In this document: positions 43,045 to 50,769 of the stretch, one piece after another
Layout: each line of letters starts with the position of its first letter
How positions within the stretch are numbered: position 1 is the stretch's first letter
NCBI GenBank assembly: GCA_036501185.1
Contig: DASYAU010000119.1
Span: forward strand, 1-64,000
Reading direction: 5' to 3'
Length of the DNA: 64,000 bases
Origin: Korobacter sp036501185
Lineage (GTDB): Bacteria; Acidobacteriota; Terriglobia; Terriglobales; Acidobacteriaceae
Translations under genes and position numbers: made by a program
Notes under the pieces: model-generated
Seen by the model: only the letters and a program-made list of their open reading frames with translations
The model's database searches: none
Told to the model about the DNA's origin: nothing

Positions 43045-44198
43045 ACCGATTCCCTGCGATCTGGATCGCGCTTCTCTTCTCGCTCGCTTTGTACGCGCAG
43101 TCCGCGCCCCAGCGTCCCCGCGCCTCCGACATCGGTCTCCATCCCGGCGTCCTCCCTGCTGGCCCGCTCGACGCCATCACCGACGTGGCCGGCGTCGAAG
43201 TCGGGCAAACCACCATCCAGCATCCGCCCGACATCAACACCGGCGTTACCGCCATCCTGCCGCATGCCGGCAATCTCTATCGCGAAAAAGTTCCCGCCGC
43301 CATCTTCACCGGCAACGGCTTCGGCAAGCTCGTCGGCACCACGCAAGTCGACGAGTTCGGCGACATCGAAACTCCCATCCTCCTCACTTCCACCACCGCC
43401 GTGCCCCGCGTCGCCGACTATCTCATCAGCTATATGCTCGCCCTTCCCAGCAACGAAAAAGTTCTCGCCATCAATCCCATCGTCGGCGAGACCAACGACG
43501 GCACCCTCAACGACATTCGCGGCCGCCACATCACCCAGGACGACGTCTTCCACGCCATCCAATCCGCTAAATCCGGCCCTGTCGAAGAAGGCACAGTCGG
43601 AGCCGGCAGCGGCACCATCGCCTTCGGATGGAAGGGAGGCATCGGCACCGCCTCCCGCAAGCTGCCCGCGACCTTCGGCGGCTACACCGTCGGCGTCCTC
43701 GTGCAAACCAACTTTGGCGGAATTCTCACCATCAACGGCGCGCCCGTCGGCCGCGAACTCCATCACTACTATCTGCGCGACGAGACCCACAACGCCTCCG
43801 ACCTCGGCGCCCGTCCCGACGGCTCCTGCATGATCGTCGTCGCCACCGATGCGCCGCTCGATGGCCGCAACCTCAAGCGCCTCGCCTCGCGCGCTCTCTA
43901 CGGCATGGCTCGCACCGGAAGCTCAGCGTCCAACGGCAGCGGCGACTACGTCATCTCCTTCTCCACCGCCCAGCAAAACCGCATTCGCATGGACGATCCC
44001 GCCCCCACGCGCCACATCGAGGTCCTCACCAACGACGCCATGTCGCCCCTCTTCGAGGCCGTCATCGAAGCCACCGAAGAGGCCATCTACAACTCCATGC
44101 TTCGTGCCACCACCACCACCGGAATGGGCCACACGATCGACGCGCTCCCCATCGACAAAACCGTCGAAATCCTCCGCAAATACCGTGCCATCCAATAA
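43041..44198 (+). CDS. Exported P1-family (DmpA-type) aminopeptidase
   Basis: 385 residues with a signal peptide (FPAIWIALLFSLALYAQ). The N-terminal nucleophile fold has ITDVAGVEVGQTTI, NPIVGETNDGTLNDIRG and GAGSGTIAFGWKGGIGTASR. By alignment with DmpA/BapA, autocleavage should occur between Gly261 and Ser262 (ARPDGSCMIVVATDAPL), giving a beta chain of about 124 residues whose N-terminal Ser is the nucleophile. The enzyme would release N-terminal residues, possibly D- or beta-amino acids, in the periplasm. It is coupled to the upstream methyltransferase by a 4-bp overlap. Confidence 0.92.
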   Translation: MNRFPAIWIALLFSLALYAQSAPQRPRASDIGLHPGVLPAGPLDAITDVAGVEVGQTTIQHPPDINTGVTAILPHAGNLYREKVPAAIFTGNGFGKLVGTTQVDEFGDIETPILLTSTTAVPRVADYLISYMLALPSNEKVLAINPIVGETNDGTLNDIRGRHITQDDVFHAIQSAKSGPVEEGTVGAGSGTIAFGWKGGIGTASRKLPATFGGYTVGVLVQTNFGGILTINGAPVGRELHHYYLRDETHNASDLGARPDGSCMIVVATDAPLDGRNLKRLASRALYGMARTGSSASNGSGDYVISFSTAQQNRIRMDDPAPTRHIEVLTNDAMSPLFEAVIEATEEAIYNSMLRATTTTGMGHTIDALPIDKTVEILRKYRAIQ

Positions 44199-44260
44199 AT
44201 CTTGGCCTTGCCAAAAGAAATCCACCCCGCTTTTTCCGGTGCTCCCCGCATCCAAATTCA

Positions 44261-44269
44261 TGCTATCGT
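44261..44269 (+). promoter_or_regulatory. Candidate extended -10 (TGCTATCGT) before a small membrane protein gene
   Basis: TGCTATCGT fits TGnTAnnnT. The sequence TGCTATCGTTYCGCA recurs at 44746-44760 before the next small membrane protein gene. The -35 is poor. Confidence 0.4.
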
Positions 44270-44291
44270 TCCGCACCGTGAGGATGCGGCC

Positions 44292-44588
44292 ATGACCAAC
44301 TCTGAGTTCGACGACGCGCGTCTCTGCCTCGTGCTTTCCGCCGCCATCCTCACCGTGGCGTGCGCCACCGTCTTCGCCCTCACCATCGGCTCCCCCGACG
44401 GCCAAACCAGTTGGGGAGTCCTGCTCCTCCCCGCCTACCTCCCGCTCCAATACGCCTTCCACCCCGCCGGCAACGGCCCCGTCATTCAACTCCTCGTCCT
44501 CGTCCTCGACATCGTCCTCAGCTTCGCCTTCTACTTCTTCGCCACCTTCGGAATCATGCGCGCCTACCGCCGCTCCCATCGCCACTAA
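44292..44588 (+). CDS. Small polytopic membrane protein, unknown
   Basis: 98 residues from the ATG at 44292, preceded by GAGGA at 7-nt spacing; the longer frame starts in unrelated sequence. Three hydrophobic segments are visible: LCLVLSAAILTVACATVFAL, WGVLLLPAYLPLQYAF and LVLVLDIVLSFAFYFFATFG. The C-terminus is basic (RAYRRSHRH), predicting a cytoplasmic end. No family recognised. It is paired with a second small membrane protein gene 186 bp downstream that has a similar promoter-like leader. Confidence 0.6.
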   Translation: MTNSEFDDARLCLVLSAAILTVACATVFALTIGSPDGQTSWGVLLLPAYLPLQYAFHPAGNGPVIQLLVLVLDIVLSFAFYFFATFGIMRAYRRSHRH

Positions 44589-44602
44589 GCTTCTTTTTGG
44601 GT

Positions 44603-44642
44603 TGTCATTGCGAGTCGCGGATGTATCGCGCCGTGGCAATCC
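44603..44642. repeat. Intergenic repeat element C, copy 1
   Basis: TGTCATTGCGAG ... CCGTGGCAATCC with imperfect internal complementarity. A second copy lies at 51566-51606. Confidence 0.5.
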
Positions 44643-44745
44643 TCATGATGCTCCATTCACCAATTCCGCCCGCAAGCTCTCCGGCCACTCTGCCCAGGTC
44701 CGAGCTTTGGCAGCATTTTCGAGATGATGGCCGCACCTCATATCG

Positions 44746-44754
44746 TGCTATCGT
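44746..44754 (+). promoter_or_regulatory. Candidate extended -10 (TGCTATCGT), second copy
   Basis: Same nine bases as at 44261-44269, with the following TTYCGCA also conserved. It lies 20 nt before the ATG at 44775. Confidence 0.4.
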
Positions 44755-44774
44755 TTCGCAGAGGTCGGCGACAT

Positions 44775-44930
44775 ATGATCCAGGTGATCAAAATTGCTTG
44801 TCTTCTGATCGCTTTCTTCGCGACCATCCTTCTGTTGTTGTTCCTGCCCGTTGTAGGGATCCTCGGCTCCATCGGCCAGATGGCGCTCTTCTATTTCATC
44901 TGGCGCCACGGCAAACGCGACGCCGCCTGA
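44775..44930 (+). CDS. Very small membrane protein, unknown
   Basis: 51 residues: KIACLLIAFFATILLLLFLP, then VGILGSIGQMALFYFIWRHG, then KRDAA. Two closely spaced hydrophobic segments end in a basic tail. AGAGG lies about 10 nt upstream. The nearby promoter-like TGCTATCGT, shared with the gene at 44292, supports expression. No homologue recognised. Confidence 0.5.
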   Translation: MIQVIKIACLLIAFFATILLLLFLPVVGILGSIGQMALFYFIWRHGKRDAA

Positions 44931-45002
44931 GCCACCACAACCCCAGCTACCACTAATCCAAAACCCTCCGCCCGCTCCCGCGTCCTCTGTGGTTAAAGTT
45001 TT

Positions 45003-45011
45003 TGCTACCCT
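45003..45011 (+). promoter_or_regulatory. Candidate extended -10 (TGCTACCCT) seven nucleotides before holB
   Basis: TGnTAnnnT, with the hexamer at 45006-45011, then 7 nt to the ATG at 45019. No Shine-Dalgarno intervenes, so the transcript may be leaderless. Confidence 0.4.
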
Positions 45012-45018
45012 ATCCCCA

Positions 45019-46116
45019 ATGTCCTTCTCCACCTTCCACGGCAACGCCCCCACCGTCCACGCCGCCCGCGAAATGCTCGCCCGCGATCGCTTCCCGCACG
45101 CCGTCATCCTCAGCGGCCCGCGTGGCGCCGGCAAGTTCACCCTCGCGCAAATGATCGCCAAGGCCATGAACTGTCTTGAGCCGCCCATCACCTCCGACGG
45201 TCTTCCCGACTACTGCGGCCACTGCTCCAACTGCGAACGCATCGCCCAGGCCGACGACCTCAACGCCCGCTTCGACGAAGCAGTTGATGCCCGCGAAGCC
45301 CTCAAAGAAACCGACAAAAAAGAGACCCGCATCTTCGTCCAGACCCACCCCGATGTCTTAATCATTCCCCCGGATCCGCCCCAACTCCTCGTCAAGGTCG
45401 ACCAGGTCCGCCACGTCATCGGCCACATTTACTACAAACCCACCGCCGGAGAGCACAAGGTCTACGTCTTCCCCTCAGCCATCTTCATGAAGGAAGCCGC
45501 CAACTCGCTGCTAAAAATTCTCGAAGAGCCACCTGAGTTCGCCACCATCTTCCTTCTCTCCGAAAATCCCAGTTCTCTGCTCGCGACCGTCCGCTCCCGC
45601 TGCGTGCAGCTTCGTCTCGAATGTCTCGCCTGCGAAGATATCGAAGCCTATCTATCGAAGCACCGTCCCGAGTGGCAGGCCCGCCAGCGTGCCCTCGTCG
45701 CACGCCTTTGCGGAGGCGGAATCGGTCAGGCCCAAACCTTCGACCTCGCCGCCTACACCGCTGCCCGCCAGGATGCCCTCACCCTCCTGCGCGCCTCCAT
45801 CAATGCCGACGACCACACCGAATTGTTCAAAGTGACAGAAGGCTACCGCGCGGGCGCGCAGGGCAAGGACAAGACGGACCAGTTACTCCGTGCTGCGTAT
45901 TCCCTGTTAGAGGACCTTCTCTATATCGTTTCGGGAACGCCGAAAATGCTCCGCAACACCGATCTCTCCAGCGAACTCAACAAGCTCGCCTCGACGATCG
46001 ATATCGCCTGGATCCAGCGTGCATCGCTGAAATTGGGCGAAGTTGAGACCGGCATGCGCCGCAATCTTCTCCGCAGTTTGTCTCTCGACGCATTCGCTAC
46101 TTCTCTCGAAAGGTAA
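45019..46116 (+). CDS. holB: DNA polymerase III subunit delta'
   Basis: 365 residues, AAA+ clamp-loader subunit. It begins FSTFHGNAPTVHAAREMLARDRFPHAVILSG, with a P-loop GPRGAGKFT and a zinc module of which CGHCSNC is clear. The sensor-like region AANSLLKILEEPPEFATIF, then LLSENPSSLLATVRSRC, is diagnostic. A helical C-terminal collar domain follows. In the clamp loader it works with delta and gamma/tau to open the beta clamp. An insertion after the zinc module (RIAQADDLNARFDEAVDARE) lengthens the usual loop. The start was moved to 45019 from a GTG ten codons upstream. Confidence 0.92.
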   Translation: MSFSTFHGNAPTVHAAREMLARDRFPHAVILSGPRGAGKFTLAQMIAKAMNCLEPPITSDGLPDYCGHCSNCERIAQADDLNARFDEAVDAREALKETDKKETRIFVQTHPDVLIIPPDPPQLLVKVDQVRHVIGHIYYKPTAGEHKVYVFPSAIFMKEAANSLLKILEEPPEFATIFLLSENPSSLLATVRSRCVQLRLECLACEDIEAYLSKHRPEWQARQRALVARLCGGGIGQAQTFDLAAYTAARQDALTLLRASINADDHTELFKVTEGYRAGAQGKDKTDQLLRAAYSLLEDLLYIVSGTPKMLRNTDLSSELNKLASTIDIAWIQRASLKLGEVETGMRRNLLRSLSLDAFATSLER

Positions 46117-46323
46117 CCGGAAAACGGTCTACGTCTCCATGTACGCCTAAAGTAACATTGGTGGACGATTGTGTACCCGGTAGCCCTGTGATAGGGTAGC
46201 CAACAAGTTCACACCTTAGTTCACCTCTCGGACGAGCGCCGTCTTCCCAGGTTGGACATTTGTCCTCCGCCGCGACTCGCCCTGTAGGTACTTTCGGAGT
46301 GATCGCCTCTTTAGGAGACGACC

Positions 46324-46710
46324 ATGAAAGATTCATTGGATTCCACTGCGGTCGGCCGCGCGCTGGAACCAGACTTTTCGAATCGGAAATTGATTCGGCC
46401 TTCCCTGAATCGCCCTGACCACGTGCGCAGCGAGCAAATCCAGGAGCGCCGCGAGCGGGCCGATCACCCACAAAACGGTGCCGGCAAAAAAATGCCACCC
46501 GCCGAACAGACCCACGCCGAGAATTTCTATTACCAGAAACAAATGCAGGCCAAAACGCCCATGGTCTTCGTCCTCCAGGATGGCGAAGAAATCCACGGCG
46601 TCATCGAGTGGTACGACCGCTCCTGCCTCAAGATCACGCGCCAGGGCAGCTCCAACTTGCTCCTTTACAAACCATGCATCAAGTACATCTACAAAGAATC
46701 CGAAAAATAG
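46324..46710 (+). CDS. hfq: Hfq-like RNA chaperone with a long N-terminal extension
   Basis: 128 residues. Residues 66-125 are an Sm fold of the Hfq type: ENFYYQKQMQAKTPMVFVLQ, then DGEEIHGVIEWYDRSCLKI (Sm1), then NLLLYKPCIKYIYKESE (Sm2). The Sm2 hallmark YKH is YKP here (115-117), and the usual proximal-face Gln/Phe pattern is altered. Residues 1-65 are hydrophilic, basic and probably disordered. AGGAG 6-7 nt before the ATG at 46324 supports the long start; the internal Met57 has no ribosome-binding site. It is expected to bind sRNA/mRNA as a hexamer, but the changed Sm2 leaves specificity open. It is followed by a strong terminator. Confidence 0.82.
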   Translation: MKDSLDSTAVGRALEPDFSNRKLIRPSLNRPDHVRSEQIQERRERADHPQNGAGKKMPPAEQTHAENFYYQKQMQAKTPMVFVLQDGEEIHGVIEWYDRSCLKITRQGSSNLLLYKPCIKYIYKESEK

Positions 46711-46730
46711 GCCCTTATCCCAAGGAAAGC

Positions 46731-46758
46731 AAAAGCCCCGCCATCAAGCGGGGCTTTT
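46731..46758 (+). terminator. Strong bidirectional terminator between hfq and the GT87-like gene
   Basis: AAAAGCCCCGC (46731-46741), loop CATCAA, GCGGGGCTTTT (46748-46758). T-runs on both strands let it end hfq and the convergent minus-strand gene. Confidence 0.92.
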
Positions 46759-46811
46759 CTATTGCCTTAATATCTTTGGTTTTTCTCAAAAATCCTTCGT
46801 GTCCCTCGTGA

Positions 46812-48122
46812 TTAGAGATTTTGATTTTGAATTTGTCTTTCCCCCACCGGCCTCCACAACACCATCACCAACAACGCCGCCAGCACCACGGCCCGCACCT
46901 GTCCCGCATAATCCACGAAGAACCCCATATCCGGCGCGGGCATCAACCGGTATCGAAAATAATTCTGGGGCGTGAACAGTACCGCGAAAAACAGAAACAT
47001 CCCCGGCAGCAGCTTGTTCTCTACCTCCGGATGCTCGAGCACCCACAGCACCACGAACATCCATGGCACATACAAATGCGTCAATCGATAATCCCACGAT
47101 ACCGGCGTGAATAGCATCGCGCATACGGTGATCGCCACCGCCTGGCTCAAGGGCGACAATTTGCGAATCCGGAACACCCACAGCCCCACACCCAACAAGG
47201 CCACTACCGGTAGATAGACGTCATATATCACCGGCAGCCGCAGGCTCTCCCAGTGGAAGTGGATCCGTAGCAACTCATACATCTGCTTGCAAATCCCGAA
47301 CAGCGAATGATCGAACGACACTTCGTGCGGCCGGAATCCCAGTACAAGGTGCGCGGTATAAAGCCGCAACGCGTCGCGTGTCCCCTCCAGCGCCACCGCC
47401 GTCGTCGGACCCATCATCCAGTGCGAACCGAAAAACACCGCGGCACCCACCGCGAGTCCATACAGCATCTTCCGCCAGTCCCGCCGGTTCAGCAGCAGCG
47501 CGCAATAAATAATCGGAGTGATCTTCAGTGCCGTGGCGATCCCGAAGCAAACCGCCGCCCATCCTCGTTGCCCGCGCAAATAGCAGGCCAGTCCAATCCC
47601 CACGAACACGAGCACATACACTTCCATGTTCGCGCACTCCACCAGGTACCACACCGGATACGCCGTTACCGCCGCCGTCAGCGCGAACCCCCACGCGGTC
47701 CACCGTGAAATCCCGCGTCGCTCCATCGCCCGGGCGAACAGCACCGTGCCCACCGCCACGACGATCACGAGCGTCACGATCCAAGCCACGATCGGGTGCG
47801 GCAACTTGTAATAGAGGTGCAGCAGGACAGCAATCGGCGCCGGGTACGTCCAGTCAGTTTTGCCGCGAATCACACGAAAAAACGCTGCCGTCCCATAGTC
47901 GTTATGGAATCGGTCAGCATACGTCACCATGTCGCCGAAATGGTGCGCTTTGTCGAACAGCAGGATATCGCCGTGCAGCCAATACGAAAGAACCAGGTCA
48001 ACAATCGTCAGGGCGACGATCGTCAGCCAATACTCGCGCAGGATCTTCGGCAGCCCGCCGCGCTCCGCCTTCGCTTCCGCTGTTCGAACCGCTTGCCCGG
48101 ACTCTCCGCCCAAACTCGCCAT
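46812..48122 (-). CDS. GT87-like polyprenyl-phosphate-dependent glycosyltransferase
   Basis: 436 residues with about ten to twelve membrane helices. After the first helix (LTIVALTIVDLVLSYWLHG) a periplasmic loop carries Asp residues (FGDMVTYADRFHND). The WTYPAPIAVLLHLYYKLP and FGIATALKITPIIYCALLL segments match the DUF2029/GT87 mannosyltransferase-like pattern (YPP/KxxP). Such enzymes use polyprenyl-phosphate sugars on the outer face of the inner membrane. The start was set at 48122 (MASLGGESGQ); the longer frame lacks support. The acceptor is unknown and no other glycan gene is adjacent. Confidence 0.82.
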   Translation of the reverse strand: MASLGGESGQAVRTAEAKAERGGLPKILREYWLTIVALTIVDLVLSYWLHGDILLFDKAHHFGDMVTYADRFHNDYGTAAFFRVIRGKTDWTYPAPIAVLLHLYYKLPHPIVAWIVTLVIVVAVGTVLFARAMERRGISRWTAWGFALTAAVTAYPVWYLVECANMEVYVLVFVGIGLACYLRGQRGWAAVCFGIATALKITPIIYCALLLNRRDWRKMLYGLAVGAAVFFGSHWMMGPTTAVALEGTRDALRLYTAHLVLGFRPHEVSFDHSLFGICKQMYELLRIHFHWESLRLPVIYDVYLPVVALLGVGLWVFRIRKLSPLSQAVAITVCAMLFTPVSWDYRLTHLYVPWMFVVLWVLEHPEVENKLLPGMFLFFAVLFTPQNYFRYRLMPAPDMGFFVDYAGQVRAVVLAALLVMVLWRPVGERQIQNQNL

Positions 48123-48233
48123 GAAATGTATCCGGAAACGCGGTCCCCTAGCTAGTTTTCCGCGTCCTTCGACGCGCTTTTCTTCACTTCCAACACCAAA
48201 TCGTCGTCCCTGAGCGAATCCCAAGGCCGCTTT

Positions 48234-48788
48234 TCATAGCTTCGGCAGCACGATCCCCTTCTGCGCCTGGTACTTCCCTTTCTTGTCCTTATAGCTCACT
48301 TCACAAACTTCATCGCTCTGAAAAAACAGTATCTGGCACAGCCCTTCATTCGCATAAATGCGCGCCGGAAGCGGCGTGGTATTCGAGATCTCGAGCGTTA
48401 CATAACCCTCCCACTCCGGCTCAAAGGGCGTAACGTTCACAATGATCCCGCACCGCGCGTACGTGCTTTTCCCCACGCAAATCGTCAGCACGTCGCGTGG
48501 AATCTTGAAGTACTCCACGCTCCGCGCCAGCGCAAACGAGTTCGGTGGCACGATACAAACATCGCTGGTAATCGTCACGAACGATTTCTCGTCGAAATGC
48601 TTCGGGTCCACGATGGCGCTGTTCACGTTGGTGAAAATCTTGAACTCATCGGCCACGCGCAAATCGTATCCATACGACGACAGCCCATAAGATATGACCC
48701 CCTGCCGCACCTGCTTCTCGTAAAAGGGGTTGATCATGTCGTATTCAGTCGCCATGCGGCGGATCCAGCGGTCACTCTTAATGGCCAT
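48234..48788 (-). CDS. dcd: dCTP deaminase
   Basis: 184 residues. Conserved blocks are SYGLSSYGYDLRVADEFKIF, PPNSFALARSVEYFKIPRDV, the catalytic GKSTYARCGIIVNVTPFEPE, then WEGYVTLEISNTTPLPARIY, and the C-terminal substrate lid QILFFQSDEVCEVSYKDKKG, then KYQAQKGIVLP. It makes dUTP from dCTP for thymidylate synthesis; a dUTPase activity as in bifunctional relatives cannot be excluded. AAGGAG lies 5 nt before the ATG. Confidence 0.95.
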   Translation of the reverse strand: MAIKSDRWIRRMATEYDMINPFYEKQVRQGVISYGLSSYGYDLRVADEFKIFTNVNSAIVDPKHFDEKSFVTITSDVCIVPPNSFALARSVEYFKIPRDVLTICVGKSTYARCGIIVNVTPFEPEWEGYVTLEISNTTPLPARIYANEGLCQILFFQSDEVCEVSYKDKKGKYQAQKGIVLPKL

Positions 48789-48979
48789 GCGTCTCCTTGC
48801 GAGCCTCGTTTTTTAGCGATGGAAAGTGCGTTCAGCTAGAACTTGGGAGTCGTTAGCCATCTTAAAAGGCAAACCTCCCGATTGACAATGCCCGTCATCC
48901 GCTCTACGATTCGCTTTCAGCCATTCTCCCTATCTGCCACATTCCGAGGAGGATGCCTGACATCTACGGAGCCGAACCT

Positions 48980-49249
48980 GTGATCAAGCTCGATATCATC
49001 AACGAAGTCGTCAGTAAGACCGGCGTCACCAAAACCAAGGCCGAACTGGCCGTCGAAACCGTCTTCGAGAGCATGAAGAAGGCCCTATCGCGTGGCGACC
49101 GCATCGAACTTCGCGGCTTCGGGGTCTTCAACGTTCGCCCCCGCAAAACCGGCATCGGCCGCAACCCGCGCACTGGCGCTGAAGTCAATATCCCCCCAGG
49201 CAAAGCCGTCCGCTTCAAGCCCGGCAAAGAACTCCAGTCCATCGACTAG
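48980..49249 (+). CDS. HU/IHF family DNA-binding protein
   Basis: 89 residues from the GTG at 48980: IKLDIINEVVSKTGVTKTKA helices, then the beta-arm GRNPRTGAEVNIPPGKAVRF and KPGKELQ. The signature GFGVFNVRPRKTGIGRNPRTG is complete. The protein bends or wraps DNA as a dimer. ACGGAG lies about 8 nt before the GTG; an ATG at 48953 abuts its own GAGGAGG with almost no spacing and adds nine residues absent from the family. The gene is directly followed by the tandem-repeat array. Confidence 0.93.
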   Translation: MIKLDIINEVVSKTGVTKTKAELAVETVFESMKKALSRGDRIELRGFGVFNVRPRKTGIGRNPRTGAEVNIPPGKAVRFKPGKELQSID

Positions 49250-49256
49250 CGCAGCA

Positions 49257-49747
49257 CAAGAATCGATCTTCGCAGCACGATTGATCTTCGCAGCACGTAA
49301 TTGAGCTTCGCAGCACGTGGTTAGAGAACTCCATTGCCCCAAGCGCGAAGCGCGCACCGCATTGATCTTCGCAGCACGTAGTTAGAGAACTCCATTGCCC
49401 CAAGCGCGAAGCGCGCACCGCATTGATCTTCGCAGCACGTGGTTAGAGAACTCCATTGCCCCAAGCGCGAAGCGCGCACCGCCTTTAAAGCCCGGGGCGC
49501 CAGCCCCGGGTTAACTCCCGCCGAGACTCCAAGCCCGAAGGGCGGCACGCCTCTCAAACCCTCAACCCCGCGAGATCACAGACACATTTCTCCATTGCCC
49601 CAAGCGCGAAGCGCACACCGCACACCGCCTTTGAAGCCCGGGGCGCCAGCCCCGGGTTAACTCCCGCCGAGACTCCAAGCCCGAAGGGCGGCACGCCTCT
49701 CAAATTCTCAACCCCGCGACGCTCGTGAGATCATAGACTCATTTCGC
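49257..49747. repeat. Tandem-repeat array (18-20, 61 and 139 bp periods) between the HU gene and the M50 protease
   Basis: TTCGCAGCACG recurs at 49269, 49287, 49307, 49368 and 49429; the last three define three 61-bp units that include TTAGAGAACTCCATTGCCCC and AAGCGCGAAGCGCGCACCGC. A second-order repeat of 139 bp follows (CTCCATTGCC at 49451 and 49590). It carries the hairpins CCCGGGGC-GCCA-GCCCCGGG and GCCC-GAA-GGGC, the block GGTTAACTCCCGCCGAGACT and the tail CAACCCCGCGA ... GATCA-AGAC-CATTTC. The last copy ends exactly at the protease start codon. No coding sequence or spacer diversity is seen. Confidence 0.85.
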
Positions 49748-49749
49748 CG

Positions 49750-50766
49750 ATGTCCGACCCCACCACCCCCTACACCCACGTCTTCCCTGACCCGCCCCAG
49801 GCGGTCTATTTCATCTCCCGCCCGCGTCCCCGCTACTGGCTTCACGCTCTCCTGTTTCTCGCTACGTTCTTTACCACCCTCGCCGTCGGCGCCCGCTTTC
49901 AATACAACTTCCAGCACCACCTAGCCACCCTCGATCTCACCGACTCCTCCGGCCTCCCGTTCCCGCTCATGTGGGTCCTGCGTGCCCCGCAGCGTCTCCT
50001 TCTCGGCATCCCGTTCTCGCTCTCGCTCATGGGCATCCTGCTCGCCCACGAGATGGGCCACTACCTCTATTGCCGCAAGTATCACGTTTACGCCACGTTG
50101 CCGTACTTCCTGCCCGCACCCACGCTTATTGGGACGCTCGGCGCTTTCATCCGCATCAAGTCGCCCATCCGCACCCGCGAAGCTCTCTTCGACATCGGCA
50201 TTGGCGGCCCGATCGCCGGATTCGTCGTCGCACTCCCGCTGCTGTTTCTCGGCATCGCGCTCTCACACGGTGGCAATCGCGAAGACATGAGCTTCGGTTA
50301 TCCACTAATTTTCAATTTTGCCCATGCCTTCTGCGGGCCCGCCGTTCCCCTCGATAGGCTCCAACTCCATCCCGTCGCCATCGCCGCCTGGTTCGGCATG
50401 TTCGCCACCGCCCTCAATCTCCTCCCCGGCGGCCAACTCGACGGTGGTCACATCATCGCCAGCGTCTGGCCGCGCGCCCACCGCGTCGCCTCCATCATCA
50501 CCATCGCCGCGCTGCTCTACATGTCGTGGTCATTCTTCATCGGATGGCTCCTCTGGGCCCTCTTTCTCCTCATTGCGTTTCGACACCCGCGCGTGCCGGA
50601 ATATCCAAAATTGAATGTTCCCAGGCTTTGGATTGCCCTGCTCGGGATGATAATGTTGGCAATCACCATTGCTCCGCGCCCCTTCTCGGTATCTGACAAA
50701 AATCAAGGTCTTTCGTTAAACGACATTACTCAACAGATCCGAAACCACTTCCACCACGGAGGCTAA
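49750..50766 (+). CDS. M50-family (site-2 protease type) membrane metalloprotease
   Basis: 338 residues, about eight membrane segments. Zinc motif HEMGH is at 100-104 within SLMGILLAHEMGHYLYCRKY; the third ligand is Asp231 in LLPGGQLDGGHI. IGIGGPIAGFVVALPLLFLG between them is typical of group 3 rhomboid-like S2P/FtsH-associated homologues. It is predicted to cleave a transmembrane substrate; no anti-sigma factor is adjacent. The start codon lies at the edge of the tandem-repeat array with TAGACT 10 nt upstream and no good ribosome-binding site. The next gene starts 4 bp after its stop. Confidence 0.9.
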   Translation: MSDPTTPYTHVFPDPPQAVYFISRPRPRYWLHALLFLATFFTTLAVGARFQYNFQHHLATLDLTDSSGLPFPLMWVLRAPQRLLLGIPFSLSLMGILLAHEMGHYLYCRKYHVYATLPYFLPAPTLIGTLGAFIRIKSPIRTREALFDIGIGGPIAGFVVALPLLFLGIALSHGGNREDMSFGYPLIFNFAHAFCGPAVPLDRLQLHPVAIAAWFGMFATALNLLPGGQLDGGHIIASVWPRAHRVASIITIAALLYMSWSFFIGWLLWALFLLIAFRHPRVPEYPKLNVPRLWIALLGMIMLAITIAPRPFSVSDKNQGLSLNDITQQIRNHFHHGG

Positions 50767-50769
50767 AAA

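Noticed and set aside
49257..49747. First impression of a CRISPR array.
   Set aside because: Units are contiguous tandem repeats without unique spacers, with changing period, and no cas genes are near.
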